Shown piece by piece: positions 42,712-52,700 of a DNA stretch of 64,000 nucleotides. The translations under genes and the position numbers were made by a program. The stretch lies in contig NZ_JACHXI010000004.1 in NCBI RefSeq assembly GCF_014191985.1, forward strand, positions 215,451 through 279,450, in the 5' to 3' direction. Numbering within the stretch: position 1 is the stretch's first letter; the number at the start of each line of letters is the position of its first letter. The notes under the pieces are model-generated. The model made no database searches, had not been told where the DNA came from, and saw only the letters and a program-made list of their open reading frames with translations. Source of the DNA: Azomonas macrocytogenes (GTDB lineage Bacteria > Pseudomonadota > Gammaproteobacteria > Pseudomonadales > Pseudomonadaceae).

Positions 42712-42895
42712 GTCGGGTCTCCCGTTCGTCTCGACTGTAGACTGCGGGCCCGGTGCTGTGTTCTGGATCGACGAAAACCTCGACTTGTACCGTACGCTTG
42801 TGCGCGTCCTGTTGTAGGGCGATGTGTCTATGCGGATTACACGCTGTCGCGGCAGCAGGCCGCCGCTGTTGCGAAAACCCTCAGCATTTCAACCC

Positions 42896-45316
42896 TTAGA
42901 ACTTCGCGCTGAGGGTGGCGATGACCGAAGCCGGTTCGCCCGCATAGTTGCCGTCGGTGCCGGCCACGGTCTCGATATATTTGCGGTTGGTGATATTACG
43001 ACCGTTCAGGGAAACGCGAAAACGCTGGCCGAGATCGTAGAACAAGGTGGCATCGAAGCGGGTGTAGCCGCCGACATTGTAGGTGTTCTCGATGTCGCCT
43101 TCGCGCTCGCTGGCAAAGATCATCCCGCCACCCAGGCCCAGACCCTTGAGCTTGCCCGTCTGCACTTGGTAGGTCGACCATAGCGAGCCGCTGAAGGTGG
43201 GTACGCCGGGTCGCTTGTTGTTTTCCTTGATGACGGAGTCCTTGGTCACCTTGGCATTGATTACGCTGATATTGCCGATCAGGTTCCAGCCGTCCAGCGG
43301 CTGGCCGCTGATGTCCAGTTCGATACCGCGTGAGCGCTGTTCGCCGGTTTGTATCGAGTATTCGTCAGCCGTCGGGTCGGGGGCGGACACGTTTTCGCGG
43401 ATGATTTCGAACGCGGCCAGGGTAAGGCTCAGGCGATCGGGGATCAGGTCGAGCTTGGCGCCGATTTCATATTGGTCGCCGGTTTCCGGGTCGAGTGCCT
43501 TGTGGTTGCGGTCGATATCGCCCTGGGGAGAAAACGAGGAGCTGTAGCTGGCATATAGCGCCAGCCAGTCGGTCGGCTGGTACACCAGACCGACCCGTGG
43601 CGATACTTCGGTGGGGTCGATGTCGGTTGCGGTGCGGTTGTTGTCGCTGTCGAGGCTGGTGTTGTATTGCTCGGTTTTGTCCCAGCGGGCGCCAACCAGC
43701 AGTTTCCATTGTTCGTTCAGGTCGATTTGGTCCTGGAAGTAGGCGCTGTAGGATTGCAGGTCGAGCTCGTATTTGCCATTGAAGCTGAGCGGGCCGGGTC
43801 GGGCGCCGTAGACCGGATTGTGGATATCGATCGAGGCCAGGGAGCCGCGCCGGTTTTTCAGCCATCGGTGGCCGTCGATGTATTCATAGCCCACCAGCGC
43901 CGTGTGCTGGATGCTGCCTGTGGCGAACTTGGCGATGGCCTCGAACTGCATGTCCAGAGTGCGGACTTCTTCGTCGCCATGGGTCGTGCGCCGCCGCAAG
44001 GTACGGCCGTCGCTCGCCAGGTCGCGCAGATCCACCACGAAACGGTCCTTGTTGGAATCGTCCCAGCGGGTCATCTGGCGCAGGGTCAGCCAGTCGTTGA
44101 GCTGGTGTTCGATCCGATACCAGGCCGAGACCTTGTCAGCCTTGTCGCGCGACCAGGGTTCGTGCAGGAAACGGTCGCCGCGCAGGTGGATCTTGCCGTT
44201 GGTCGGAATCAGGCCACGGTCGAACTGGCTGCTCTGGTCGATGTACTCCAGGCCGGCGTCGAGCAATGTGTCGGCGGAGGGTTGCCAGCGGAAGGTCGGG
44301 GCGAAATAGGTATGGCGATTGTCGCGGAAGGTGTCGCGAAACCCTTCCTTGGTCTGCCAAGCCATGCTGAGCCGGCCGGCGAAGGTGTCGCTCAGAGGAC
44401 CACTGAAGCTGCCTTCCAGGCGATGGAAACCATAGGTGCCGGTCTGTGCCTTGAGCGAGGCTTCCGGGGCGAAGGTGGGGCGCCGGGTGACCAGGTTGAT
44501 CAGCCCGCCGGGGTTGCCGCGCCCGTAGAGGACCGAGGCCGGGCCCTTGAGGACTTCTATGCGCTCGACGCTGGCCATGTCGGTGATGGCTTCCGGGCGT
44601 TCCACCAGGGGGCTGATCAGCATGCCGTCGATGGCGTAGGTAACGGCGTTGAAGCCGCGAATGACGAAGCTTTCCGAGGAGCCGCCGTGGGAGTTGGCGC
44701 GCTGGATGCTGCTGACGTTGGTCAAAGCATCGCCGAGGCTGGTGATCTGTTGGTCTTCCAGTACCTGACGCGAGACCACCTGGATCGATTGCGGGACGTC
44801 GCGCAATGCCGTGTCGGTCTTGGTCCCGGTGCTGGTGCGGGTAGCGCGATAGCCTTGCACCGGGCCATAGGCGGATTCCTGGTGACCTTCGGCGAGTACG
44901 TTGACTGTCGTCAGATTCATCGTCTCGTTGCTGGACTGCGGACGGTGCAGCAACAGAGTGCGCTCGGGCGTCAGGGTCCACTCAAGGCCGGTTTCTTGCA
45001 GAAGTTGCTGCAGGGCTTGGCTTTCGGTCATGCGGCCTTTCAGGGCTGGAGCCCGCAGCCCCAGGGCAAGCTCTGCATCGAAGCTGACTTGCAGGCCGGT
45101 CTGGCGACCGAAAATACCCAGCGCTGAAGTCAGCGACTGGGCCTTGATATCGAAATCGTACCGGCGTTCATCGGTTTTGCGAAATGGTATGGTTTCAGCA
45201 GTTTGTGCCCAGCCGGGCGATACCGGGAGCACCAGAGAACACCCGAGCATCCAGCCCATGCCAAGGCCGACACGGCGACAAATAAGCGAAAATGGGTAGG
45301 GGCAAGACTTGTCCAA
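42896..45316 (-). CDS. TonB-dependent siderophore receptor with signalling domain
   Basis: Outer-membrane transporter of 806 residues. The signal peptide is cleaved near PGWAQTAE. The STN signalling domain (about 50-125, YDFDIKAQSLTSALGIFGRQTGL) is found in receptors that talk to a FecR-type anti-sigma. The plug (about 165-275) has DVPQSIQVVSRQ and VLKGPASVLYGRGNPGGLIN. A 22-strand barrel ends in the aromatic C-terminal TLSAKF. Gene order sigma-fecR-receptor plus a Fur-box-like palindrome 31 bp upstream fits iron-regulated surface signalling. The ligand is unknown; overall likeness is to hydroxamate-siderophore receptors (FoxA/FiuA type), which is inference. Confidence 0.9.
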   Translation of the reverse strand: MDKSCPYPFSLICRRVGLGMGWMLGCSLVLPVSPGWAQTAETIPFRKTDERRYDFDIKAQSLTSALGIFGRQTGLQVSFDAELALGLRAPALKGRMTESQALQQLLQETGLEWTLTPERTLLLHRPQSSNETMNLTTVNVLAEGHQESAYGPVQGYRATRTSTGTKTDTALRDVPQSIQVVSRQVLEDQQITSLGDALTNVSSIQRANSHGGSSESFVIRGFNAVTYAIDGMLISPLVERPEAITDMASVERIEVLKGPASVLYGRGNPGGLINLVTRRPTFAPEASLKAQTGTYGFHRLEGSFSGPLSDTFAGRLSMAWQTKEGFRDTFRDNRHTYFAPTFRWQPSADTLLDAGLEYIDQSSQFDRGLIPTNGKIHLRGDRFLHEPWSRDKADKVSAWYRIEHQLNDWLTLRQMTRWDDSNKDRFVVDLRDLASDGRTLRRRTTHGDEEVRTLDMQFEAIAKFATGSIQHTALVGYEYIDGHRWLKNRRGSLASIDIHNPVYGARPGPLSFNGKYELDLQSYSAYFQDQIDLNEQWKLLVGARWDKTEQYNTSLDSDNNRTATDIDPTEVSPRVGLVYQPTDWLALYASYSSSFSPQGDIDRNHKALDPETGDQYEIGAKLDLIPDRLSLTLAAFEIIRENVSAPDPTADEYSIQTGEQRSRGIELDISGQPLDGWNLIGNISVINAKVTKDSVIKENNKRPGVPTFSGSLWSTYQVQTGKLKGLGLGGGMIFASEREGDIENTYNVGGYTRFDATLFYDLGQRFRVSLNGRNITNRKYIETVAGTDGNYAGEPASVIATLSAKF

Positions 45317-45346
45317 GGCAGCTTTCCTTCATAGGTCTACTTTTCA

Positions 45347-45365
45347 TTTGAGATTTATTCTCAAA
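45347..45365. promoter_or_regulatory. Fur-box-like palindrome upstream of the TonB receptor
   Basis: TTTGAGA-TTTAT-TCTCAAA, a perfect 7-bp inverted repeat. Written as 7-1-7 it is TGAGATT-T-ATTCTCA (45349-45363), one base from the known Fur form TGAGAAT-N-ATTCTCA. It starts 31 bp upstream of the receptor ATG and is off the sigma-fecR coding region. Confidence 0.65.
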
Positions 45366-45428
45366 GGTTCCGATGAAAGACGGCGTGCTCGTGGATTTTT
45401 TTCAGGCAATGGGTAAATTTTTCAAAGG

Positions 45429-46403
45429 TCACCGATTACCGACGATACGGACCCAGGGCGTTATCTGCCGATGGTTGACCGACAGCGATTGCGCCAAACC
45501 CGCCAGTGCGCGGTCCGGATGGTTCAGATCGAATACTCCGCTGATGCGGCGTTCGCCCAGGCTCGAATCACCCAGGAATATCCAGCCCGGTGTATAGCGC
45601 TGTAATTGGGTCAGGATGTCGGTCACCGGGGCGTTTTCGACGAACAGAAGCCCTTGCCGCCAGGCGGCGACCTGTTCGATGGGAATACGCTGGCGCTCGG
45701 TCTGGCCGGCGCTGCGTTGCACGCTCAGGCGTTCGCCCGGTAGCAGTTTTTCGCTGACGTTGCGGCCCTCGACCACTACCTGGCCGCGTTGCACGGCCAC
45801 ATCCAGGTGCGCGCCGACGTCTTTTATTTCGAAGGCTGTCCCCAATACTCGCACCGAATAGGTGCCACTGCGGACCACAAAGGGGCGTTGCAAGTCATGC
45901 ATGACGTCGAAGAACGCCTCGCCTTCCAGCAGAATGATCTCGCGCCGGCCATTGCTGAAGTTGCTGGAAAAGGCGCTACGCGGGCCGAGTACCACGCTGG
46001 AGCCGTCTGCCAGGTGCAGTTCGGCGGTTTCGGCGACTCCGGTGAGATAGTCAGCCTGCCAATGCAGCAGGAGTCTGGGATAGCTCAGGAACGCGAATGC
46101 GGCGAGACTGGCTGCCAAGGCCAGAGACTGCCAGAAACGGCGAGTACGGCGGTGGGGTGGCGGGGGCGCGATCTGGCGTTCGCTTGCCGGCGATTCGCTG
46201 GTCGACGGCGAGGCTTGCGCCAATTGTCCAAGGCCGCCCCAGACACGTTCGATCTGCTGCCAGGCGGCGGCATTCGCGGGATTGGCTATCAGCCAGCGCT
46301 CGAACGCTGGTCGGGCCGACGAATCTTCCAGCAGGCGCAATTGCCAGTCGGCTGCCTGCTCCAGTGGATCAGTGGTTTCGTACGAGGCGGATTGTTCAGT
46401 CAC
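45429..46403 (-). CDS. FecR-type anti-sigma regulator
   Basis: Inner-membrane sensor that holds the ECF sigma factor and receives the signal from the receptor's STN domain. It has 324 residues. An N-terminal cytoplasmic DUF4880 segment (ADWQLRLLEDSSARPAFERWLIANPANAAAWQQ) is followed by one membrane helix (about 88-106) and the periplasmic FecR domain (about 115-215, LHLADGSSVVLGPRSAF, RPFVVRSGTYSVRVLGTAFEIK). The C-terminal part (from about 250) contains the STN-like VTDILTQLQRYTPGWIFLGD. The start overlaps the end of the sigma gene by 8 bp. Confidence 0.92.
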   Translation of the reverse strand: MTEQSASYETTDPLEQAADWQLRLLEDSSARPAFERWLIANPANAAAWQQIERVWGGLGQLAQASPSTSESPASERQIAPPPPHRRTRRFWQSLALAASLAAFAFLSYPRLLLHWQADYLTGVAETAELHLADGSSVVLGPRSAFSSNFSNGRREIILLEGEAFFDVMHDLQRPFVVRSGTYSVRVLGTAFEIKDVGAHLDVAVQRGQVVVEGRNVSEKLLPGERLSVQRSAGQTERQRIPIEQVAAWRQGLLFVENAPVTDILTQLQRYTPGWIFLGDSSLGERRISGVFDLNHPDRALAGLAQSLSVNHRQITPWVRIVGNR

Positions 46404-46929
46404 GAGGTACGTCTCCGCTCGCTATTTCCTCCGGCAAGGCACGCGCCAGGCGGACCAATGCATCGCGAACCAAGCGGTGCGCGGTAGCCAGGGAAACCTG
46501 CAGTTGTTCGGCAATCTGTGCCAGGGTCTGCCCCTCCAGACGGTGCATTTCCAGTGCCCTGCGGCTGGTCTGGGGCAGTTCGTCGAGGGCCTGCGCCAGC
46601 TTTTCCAGCTCGTTGCTGCGCAGGCAGGCTTGCTCGGGGGTTGTGAACATGCTTGGTATCAGCCAGTCAGGCGGCGCCGTATGGCGCTGTTGCTCGCGCA
46701 TTTCGCTACGTCCCAGGTCGAGTGCCAGATTGCGCACGATGCGATAGAGGTAGGCCACCGGTTGCTGGATGGATTCCAGTTCTTCGCGCCCGAGCGGATG
46801 GAAGCGAATGTACGCTTCCTGGACGATATCCTCGGCCTTGGTGCGATCACCAGTGATCGCGGTTGCATAGTTCACGAGTGCTCTCCGGCAAGATAGGAAC
46901 AGGTCCAGTTTAGCGGCCGGATCACTCAT
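46396..46929 (-). CDS. ECF sigma factor, FecI type
   Basis: 177 residues starting MSDPAAKLDLFLSCRRAL; 11 more codons upstream are possible but unlikely. Region 2 contains TKAEDIVQEAYIRFHP and YRIVRNLALDLGRS. Region 4 is an HTH LPQTSRRALEMHRLEGQTLAQIAEQLQVSLATAHRLVRDAL. It directs transcription of the receptor gene when its FecR partner is triggered. A Fur-box-like site lies 60 bp upstream. Confidence 0.92.
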   Translation of the reverse strand: MSDPAAKLDLFLSCRRALVNYATAITGDRTKAEDIVQEAYIRFHPLGREELESIQQPVAYLYRIVRNLALDLGRSEMREQQRHTAPPDWLIPSMFTTPEQACLRSNELEKLAQALDELPQTSRRALEMHRLEGQTLAQIAEQLQVSLATAHRLVRDALVRLARALPEEIASGDVPRD

Positions 46930-47527
46930 CGTTGTTGCGCCTCTTGGGGTTGGCCCGTGCAAAAGGGAAGAAAAGACACACTTTATGAGTAAATGATAAG
47001 TAGTTGCAATTGTGCGAATGGGATTCGTAGCGTCGGGCTATTGAAACAAGCCGCTGGTTTTTCTGCTCGAACGTTGTTCGACTTGGCGATCTGTCCATTC
47101 GTCGGTTGGTACCTGCCCCAAACATGATTCGGGAACGAAACAGGCATGGTTACCGAGTAAATAATCATGTCGCTATTTTGGTTAAATAGTGGCGATCACC
47201 GCTTATCGTATCGGGAGGCAAGCATGGCAAAGCGGTCTTGGAGTTATTTGCTGTTTTCTTGATGCATGTCATTGCATTCCTTGCGACTTGAAACATTCAG
47301 ATATGAGTGCCACCTTTTCCTGAGTCCTTTTTCACGCATCGGCAGGGACGTAGCAAAACGCCCCTGTCGATCCAGCAATCGAGCCGGCCTCTCATCCGCA
47401 AGCAGCCGGTCGATGCAAAATATCCAGACAAGCTGCCGTGGCTGGTCCGCGATCCATTGAAAGTCGATGTGCTGTACTTGGATGCCGGCCGACCGTGGAG
47501 CCATTCGTATGCAGATGGAGGGTCATA
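46930..47527. other. Long intergenic region between ECF sigma and trehalase genes
   Basis: About 600 bp with divergent promoters but no convincing gene over 60 codons. It contains the Fur-like site at 46989 and a stem-loop CTATTT/AAATAG near 47172-47190. A 12-codon ORF at 47224-47262 (MAKRSWSYLLFS) has GGGAGG at 47213-47218, 5 nt upstream. The trehalase leader covers the last part. Nothing else recognised. Confidence 0.5.
46989..47007. promoter_or_regulatory. Fur-box-like site upstream of the ECF sigma gene
   Basis: GTAAATGATAAGTAGTTGC aligns to the Fur consensus GATAATGATAATCATTATC with the AATGATAA core intact and about 12 of 19 positions matching. It lies 60 bp upstream of the sigma factor start. 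The right half is degenerate. Confidence 0.45.
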
Positions 47528-49144
47528 ATGCAATTACAGCGAGCAATGAGCGCCTTGGACTACGGTTTCGCCGATCCTTTCGAAGCTGATCTTGCCGGTG
47601 TGTCTTCCGCCGATACCCTGAGCCCCGCCGACCGTTACCAGGAATTATTCGTCGATGTGCAGACGAGCCGGATCTTTCCGGATAGCAAGACCTTCGTCGA
47701 TTGCGCGCCATGCAATCATCCGGAGCAGATTCTGGAGGCCTATCGTGCCCAGCGGGAGCAGTCGGGGTTCGATCTGCGCGCGTTCGTGCTCGAGCATTTC
47801 AGCTTTTATGAAATTCCCGCCAAGGAGTTCGTGGCCAACCCGGATGACACCCTGGCCAGGCATATCGACCGTCTCTGGCCGATCCTGACCCGCCATCCCG
47901 GCCAGCATCCGATGCGTTCATCGTTGTTGCCGCTGCCACATGACTATGTCGTTCCGGGCGGGCGTTTCACCGAGCTGTATTACTGGGATTCCTATTTCAC
48001 CATGCTCGGTCTGGAGGAGAGTAACGAACGCCAGCTGCTGCGCGATATGGCCGATAATTTCGCTTATCTCATCGATACTTACGGCCATGTGCCCAATGGC
48101 AATCGCTCCTATTACCTGAGCCGTTCGCAGCCGCCGGTGTTTGCTCTGATGACTGAGTTGTTCGAGGAAACCGGCGTGCACCGAGCCAGCGATTATCTGT
48201 CGCAGTTGCGCAAGGAGTATGCCTTCTGGATGGATGGGGCTGATTTTCTGCGACCAGGTGACGCTCATCGTCGCTGCGTGCGCCTGCCTTGTGGAGCATT
48301 GCTCAATCGCTACTGGGACGACCGCGATACACCGCGCGAAGAGTCTTATACGGAGGATGTGCACACGGCGCAGGCGTCTGATCGACCAGCCCATGAGGTG
48401 TATCGCGACTTGCGTGCCGGGGCGGAATCCGGCTGGGATTTCAGTTCACGCTGGCAGGCCGACCCGACCAGGCTCTCCAGCATTCGCACCACCTGCATTC
48501 TGCCGATCGATCTCAATAGCCTGCTGTATCGATTGGAACTGCAGATTGCCCGCTTGAGCAAGGCCAAAGGGTTGGATGCCTGCGCCAGCGAATTCCAGGA
48601 GCGTGCCGCCACTCGCCGTACTGCCATTGACCGTTATTTGTGGAGCAGTGAGATTGGCGCCTATTTCGATTACGACTGGCAGCTTGGCCAGCAGCGGGAA
48701 AACCTCACGGCCGCGACCCTGACGCCCCTGTTCGTCAAGCTGACTTCCACCGAACAGGCTCAGCAGATCGCAATAGTCGTGCGCGAACGGTTGCTGGCTC
48801 CAGGTGGGCTGTCCACTACCGAAGTCGAGGACAGTGGCCAGCAATGGGATCGGCCCAACGGGTGGGCACCTTTGCAGTGGATCGCCATTCGCGGCCTGCA
48901 GCACTACGGCCAATACGAATTGGCGATGGATATCGAGCAGCGCTGGTTAGGGGTCGTTTCCGACCTGTTCGAGCGCGAATGCAAGCTGGTCGAAAAATAT
49001 GTGCTAAGGCCGCATGCCGGGCATGCCAAAGGTGGTGAATATCCACTGCAGGATGGTTTCGGCTGGACCAACGGTGTCACCCGTAAGCTGCTGCAGGAAG
49101 ATCCGCGACACCAGGCCAATCGTTGTCGTGCAGGGCACTGTTAG
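47528..49144 (+). CDS. treF: Trehalase, cytoplasmic type (GH37)
   Basis: Hydrolyses trehalose to two glucose molecules. It has 538 residues starting MQLQRAMSALDYG at an ATG with GGAGG 5 nt upstream. No signal peptide, so the cytoplasmic TreF-like form is more likely than periplasmic TreA. Signature 1 is PGGRFTELYYWDSYF and signature 2 QWDRPNGWAP. Catalytic candidates are the Asp in ESGWDFSSRW and the Glu in GGEYPLQDGFGWTNGV. Neighbours downstream suggest an osmotic-stress context. Confidence 0.92.
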   Translation: MQLQRAMSALDYGFADPFEADLAGVSSADTLSPADRYQELFVDVQTSRIFPDSKTFVDCAPCNHPEQILEAYRAQREQSGFDLRAFVLEHFSFYEIPAKEFVANPDDTLARHIDRLWPILTRHPGQHPMRSSLLPLPHDYVVPGGRFTELYYWDSYFTMLGLEESNERQLLRDMADNFAYLIDTYGHVPNGNRSYYLSRSQPPVFALMTELFEETGVHRASDYLSQLRKEYAFWMDGADFLRPGDAHRRCVRLPCGALLNRYWDDRDTPREESYTEDVHTAQASDRPAHEVYRDLRAGAESGWDFSSRWQADPTRLSSIRTTCILPIDLNSLLYRLELQIARLSKAKGLDACASEFQERAATRRTAIDRYLWSSEIGAYFDYDWQLGQQRENLTAATLTPLFVKLTSTEQAQQIAIVVRERLLAPGGLSTTEVEDSGQQWDRPNGWAPLQWIAIRGLQHYGQYELAMDIEQRWLGVVSDLFERECKLVEKYVLRPHAGHAKGGEYPLQDGFGWTNGVTRKLLQEDPRHQANRCRAGHC

Positions 49145-49368
49145 AGCGTTTTTGGCTCAATCCAGTCCATGCTTGCCTGGTATGGGTTGAAGTAAAGGGA
49201 AACTATTCCGAGATAGACGGTTTTGCGAAATTCACCGGTTGCCAGGCAGAAAGACAATCTGCGCCCGGCAGCCGTCCTTCCTTCGCGTTTGTCGACGCTT
49301 CCATCCGTCAGCCGAACCCTTTTACCATTTCTTGGTTCTAAGTCGCCGATAACAGTTGGAGATCACCG
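49145..49368 (+). promoter_or_regulatory. Intergenic region with AlgU-like promoter for the Pmp3-family gene
   Basis: No gene seen. GAACCC (49314-49319), 17-bp spacer, TCTAA (49337-49341) fits the AlgU/RpoE-type consensus GAACTT-N16/17-TCTGA with three mismatches. The predicted start near 49348 leaves a ~20 nt leader before the ATG at 49369. Confidence 0.4.
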
Positions 49369-49527
49369 ATGGATCTTGTTCGAATCATCATTGCCATTCT
49401 TTTACCTCCGCTCGGGGTATTTCTGCAGGTCGGGTTTGGTGGGGCCTTTTGGCTGAACATCCTGTTGACCCTGCTGGGGTACCTGCCGGGAATCATCCAT
49501 GCCGTATGGATCATTGCCAGACGCTGA
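49369..49527 (+). CDS. Pmp3/YqaE family small membrane protein
   Basis: 52 residues, MDLVRIIIAILLPPLGVFL then GGAFWLNILLTLLGYLPG, ending IIARR. Two membrane helices joined by a short polar loop and the LPPLGVFL motif identify the UPF0057/Pmp3 family, small hydrophobic proteins often induced by salt, cold or membrane stress. GGAG lies 8 nt upstream of the start. Followed by its own terminator, so probably a monocistronic stress gene. Confidence 0.9.
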   Translation: MDLVRIIIAILLPPLGVFLQVGFGGAFWLNILLTLLGYLPGIIHAVWIIARR

Positions 49528-49550
49528 CAGCTCGCTTCAGGTGCGTCAAG

Positions 49551-49575
49551 CCCGGCCACTTGAGCCGGGTTTTTT
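49551..49575 (+). terminator. Terminator after the Pmp3-family gene
   Basis: CCCGGC (49551-49556) / GCCGGG (49564-49569), 7-nt loop, then TTTTTT (49570-49575). Confidence 0.9.
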
Positions 49576-49734
49576 GTGCTGTGGGAACGGAGTGTGTCGT
49601 GTAAAGTCCTGCCGTTAAAAGAAATTTGGCTTCGCCGATCAGTATGATCAATAGTAAGAGCCCTGTATGTATAACGCGTTGCGCAACCCGACGCGTACGT
49701 TTGTAATTGCCAGCCTGGCTGGAGCAGGAACTAC

Positions 49735-52700
49735 ATGAGTGATTCCTCCATCGATAAAGATAGAAAGAGCTTCGACCGTATCCTGAAACGCAATGTGGCA
49801 TTGCCACTGGCGTTCGGTTTTCTCAGTGCAGCCTTCTTCAGTGCCATCGTCTACTACCTGCTCGAAGTCAATCGCATGGTCGAGGTTTCGGTGACTGAGG
49901 TCGTGCAGGCTCACGATGTCATTCGCCTGATCGTCGATCAGGAGACTGGCATGCGCGGCTTCCTGCTTACGGGTGATGAAACCTTTCTCGAGCCCTATGA
50001 GCTTGCGCTGCCAAAACTCGGGAAGCGCTTCGACGAGTTGAAATGGGCTGTGGAGCAGAAGCCAGAACAGTTGCGACGCATCGAGTGGGTCGAGAACCTG
50101 CACAACCGATGGAGTCTTTTCGCACAGGATATGATTGAGCGGCGCCGGCAGAATCTGCCTGTCGTCGAGCACGCCCGTGATGGGCGTGGCAAGTTGCTGA
50201 TGGATGAGATCCGCAATGAATTGAACGCATTCATTGCCTCGGAGCGTCAGTCACGAGAAGAGCGTACCAACCGTTCCACGCGGATCACGACTATTCTGAT
50301 CGGTGGTTTCCTGCTCCTGAGCCTGGTGTTCAGTAGGGGGCTGGTATATCTGGGGCGGCGCGATCTGTATTCCCTGTCTACCGGCTATTCGCGTTCCCTC
50401 GAGCAACAACGCGAATATGCCAGGGATCTGGAGCGGCGTGCCTGGTATCGCACTGGTCGAAGCCAACTGGGTGAGGCCATCATCGGTGAGCTGTCGCTGC
50501 CCGTGCTGGGGCAAAGTATCCTGGGTTTTCTTGCCCAGTACCTGGAAGTTGCAGTCGGCTCGCTCTATGTCCTGGAAGGTAGCAGGCTGCAGCGTGTGGC
50601 CGAGTTCGCCTACGATCTGGAGCAACTCAATCACAATCGTTTCCTGGACATGGGCGAAGGCATGGTGGGGCAGGCAGCCCTCGAACAGCGCATGCTCAGG
50701 CTGAGCGATCTTCCCGATGGCTATCTGAAAGTCAGCTCTGCGCTGGGCAATACCCCGAGCCGTTCGATCATGGTGGTGCCTGTGCTGGATAATGGCATGC
50801 TCAATGCCGTACTCGAACTGGGTTTCCTGCGCTCTTTGCGCCATGAGGACGAGGAGTTGCTGAACAGCATCGTCAGCCAGATCGGTTCGGCGATCGAGGC
50901 GGCCCGTTACCGCCAGCGGCTACAGAAGGCATTGACCGAAACCCAGTTGCTCAACGAGGAGCTGCAGGTACAGCAGGAAGAACTGCGTGCCGCCAACGAG
51001 GAGCTGGAAGTACAGTCCAGCGCTTTGCATGAGTCGCAATCGAATCTGGAAGAGCAACAGGCCGAGCTTGAGCAGACCAACCAATATCTGTCCGAGCAGG
51101 CTTCCGAACTGGCCAGCCAACGGGACGAGATCGGTTTGCAGAACCAGCGTCTGCAGCAGGCTCAACTGGTACTCGAGCAGCATGCCGAGGCTTTGCAGCG
51201 GGCCAGCCGCTATAAATCCGAATTCCTCGCCAACATGTCCCATGAATTGCGTACGCCGCTGAATAGTACGTTGATCCTGGCCAAGCTGCTGGCGGATAAC
51301 CCGCAGGGCAATCTCAGTGACGAGCAGATCCGGTTCGCTCGTTCCATCTATGCATCCGGCAATGATCTGTTGCTGTTGATCAACGATATTCTCGACTTGG
51401 CCAAGGTCGAGGCAGGCAAGCTGGATATCCGTCCGGAAACCGTGGTCCTGTCTGCGCTGGTGGATGGCTTGCGCGAGTTGTTCCTACCCTTGGCAATGAA
51501 TAAATCGCTGCAGTTCACCGTAGAACTGGAGCCGGACGTTCCGGATACCTTATTCGTCGACCACCAGCGCCTGGAGCAGATCGTCAAGAATCTGTTGTCC
51601 AACGCACTCAAATTTACTGAATCCGGTTTTGTGACATTGCGCGTCTACCGTCACTCTGCCGATATGCTGGCCTTCGCCATACGCGATTCCGGAATTGGCA
51701 TTCCCGCCGAACAGCAAGCGATGATTTTCGAAGCGTTCCGCCAGGCCGACGGGACCACCAACCGCCGTTATGGCGGTACTGGGTTGGGCCTATCCATTTC
51801 TCGTGAATTGGCACAGTTGCTGGGTAGCCGGATCGAAATGCAAAGTGAGCCGGGCCAGGGCAGCGTGTTCACGTTGCTGGTTCCGCTGCATTACGAGCTT
51901 TCTGAAAAGGCGCAAGAGTCATCGGCCATGTTGCCGGCGCCCATACAGGATCAGCCGGTAGCGCCGGTGGTACCGGCCATTGCCGCACCCGTATCCGCAC
52001 CCATTGTTCGGGCGCGAGCAGAGGATGCGCTGCCGGATGACCGCGAAGCCTATCCGTTCAGGGATCGCTGCGTCTTGATCATCGAGGATGAGTCGCAATT
52101 TGCCATGATCCTCAAGGATCTGGCCCACGAGCTGGGTTATAGCTGCCTGATCGAACATAACGCCGACAATGGTTTCGAGGCCGCCTTGCGCTATCGACCG
52201 GATGCGGTGTTGCTGGACATGCGCTTGCCCGATCACTCCGGGCTGACGGTCCTGGAGCGCCTGAAAGGGACTCCGCAAACGCGCCATATTCCCGTGCATG
52301 TGGTGTCGGCCGAAGACCACCGGGAAGCGGCGTTGCACATGGGCGCGATCGGTTATGCACTGAAGCCGACCAGCCGCGAAGAGCTCAAGGCAGTATTTCA
52401 GCGCCTGGAAAGCAAGCTGGCGCAGAAGGTCAAGCGCATCCTGCTGGTCGAGGACGATGCCTTGCAACGTGAAAGCGTGTCGCGCCTGATCGAGGATGTC
52501 GACGTGGAAATCACCGCCGTCGAACTGGGTGAGCAGGCGCTGGAGCGGCTGCGCTCGACTGTTTTCGACTGCATGATCATCGACCTCAAGTTGCCCGACA
52601 TGGATGGCCACGAGCTGCTCGAGCGCATGGCACACGAAACTATCTGTTCCTTTCCTCCGGTGATCGTCTATACCGGCCGCAACCTTACCCGCGATGAAGA

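Noticed and set aside
43667..45127. 486-codon frame opposite the TonB receptor
   Set aside because: Shadow of the receptor's coding strand with no motif or ribosome site.
49577..49604. AlgU-type promoter for the hybrid kinase (GAACGG-N16-TCCTG)
   Set aside because: The -10 element is poor and the distance to the start is over 130 bp; not convincing.
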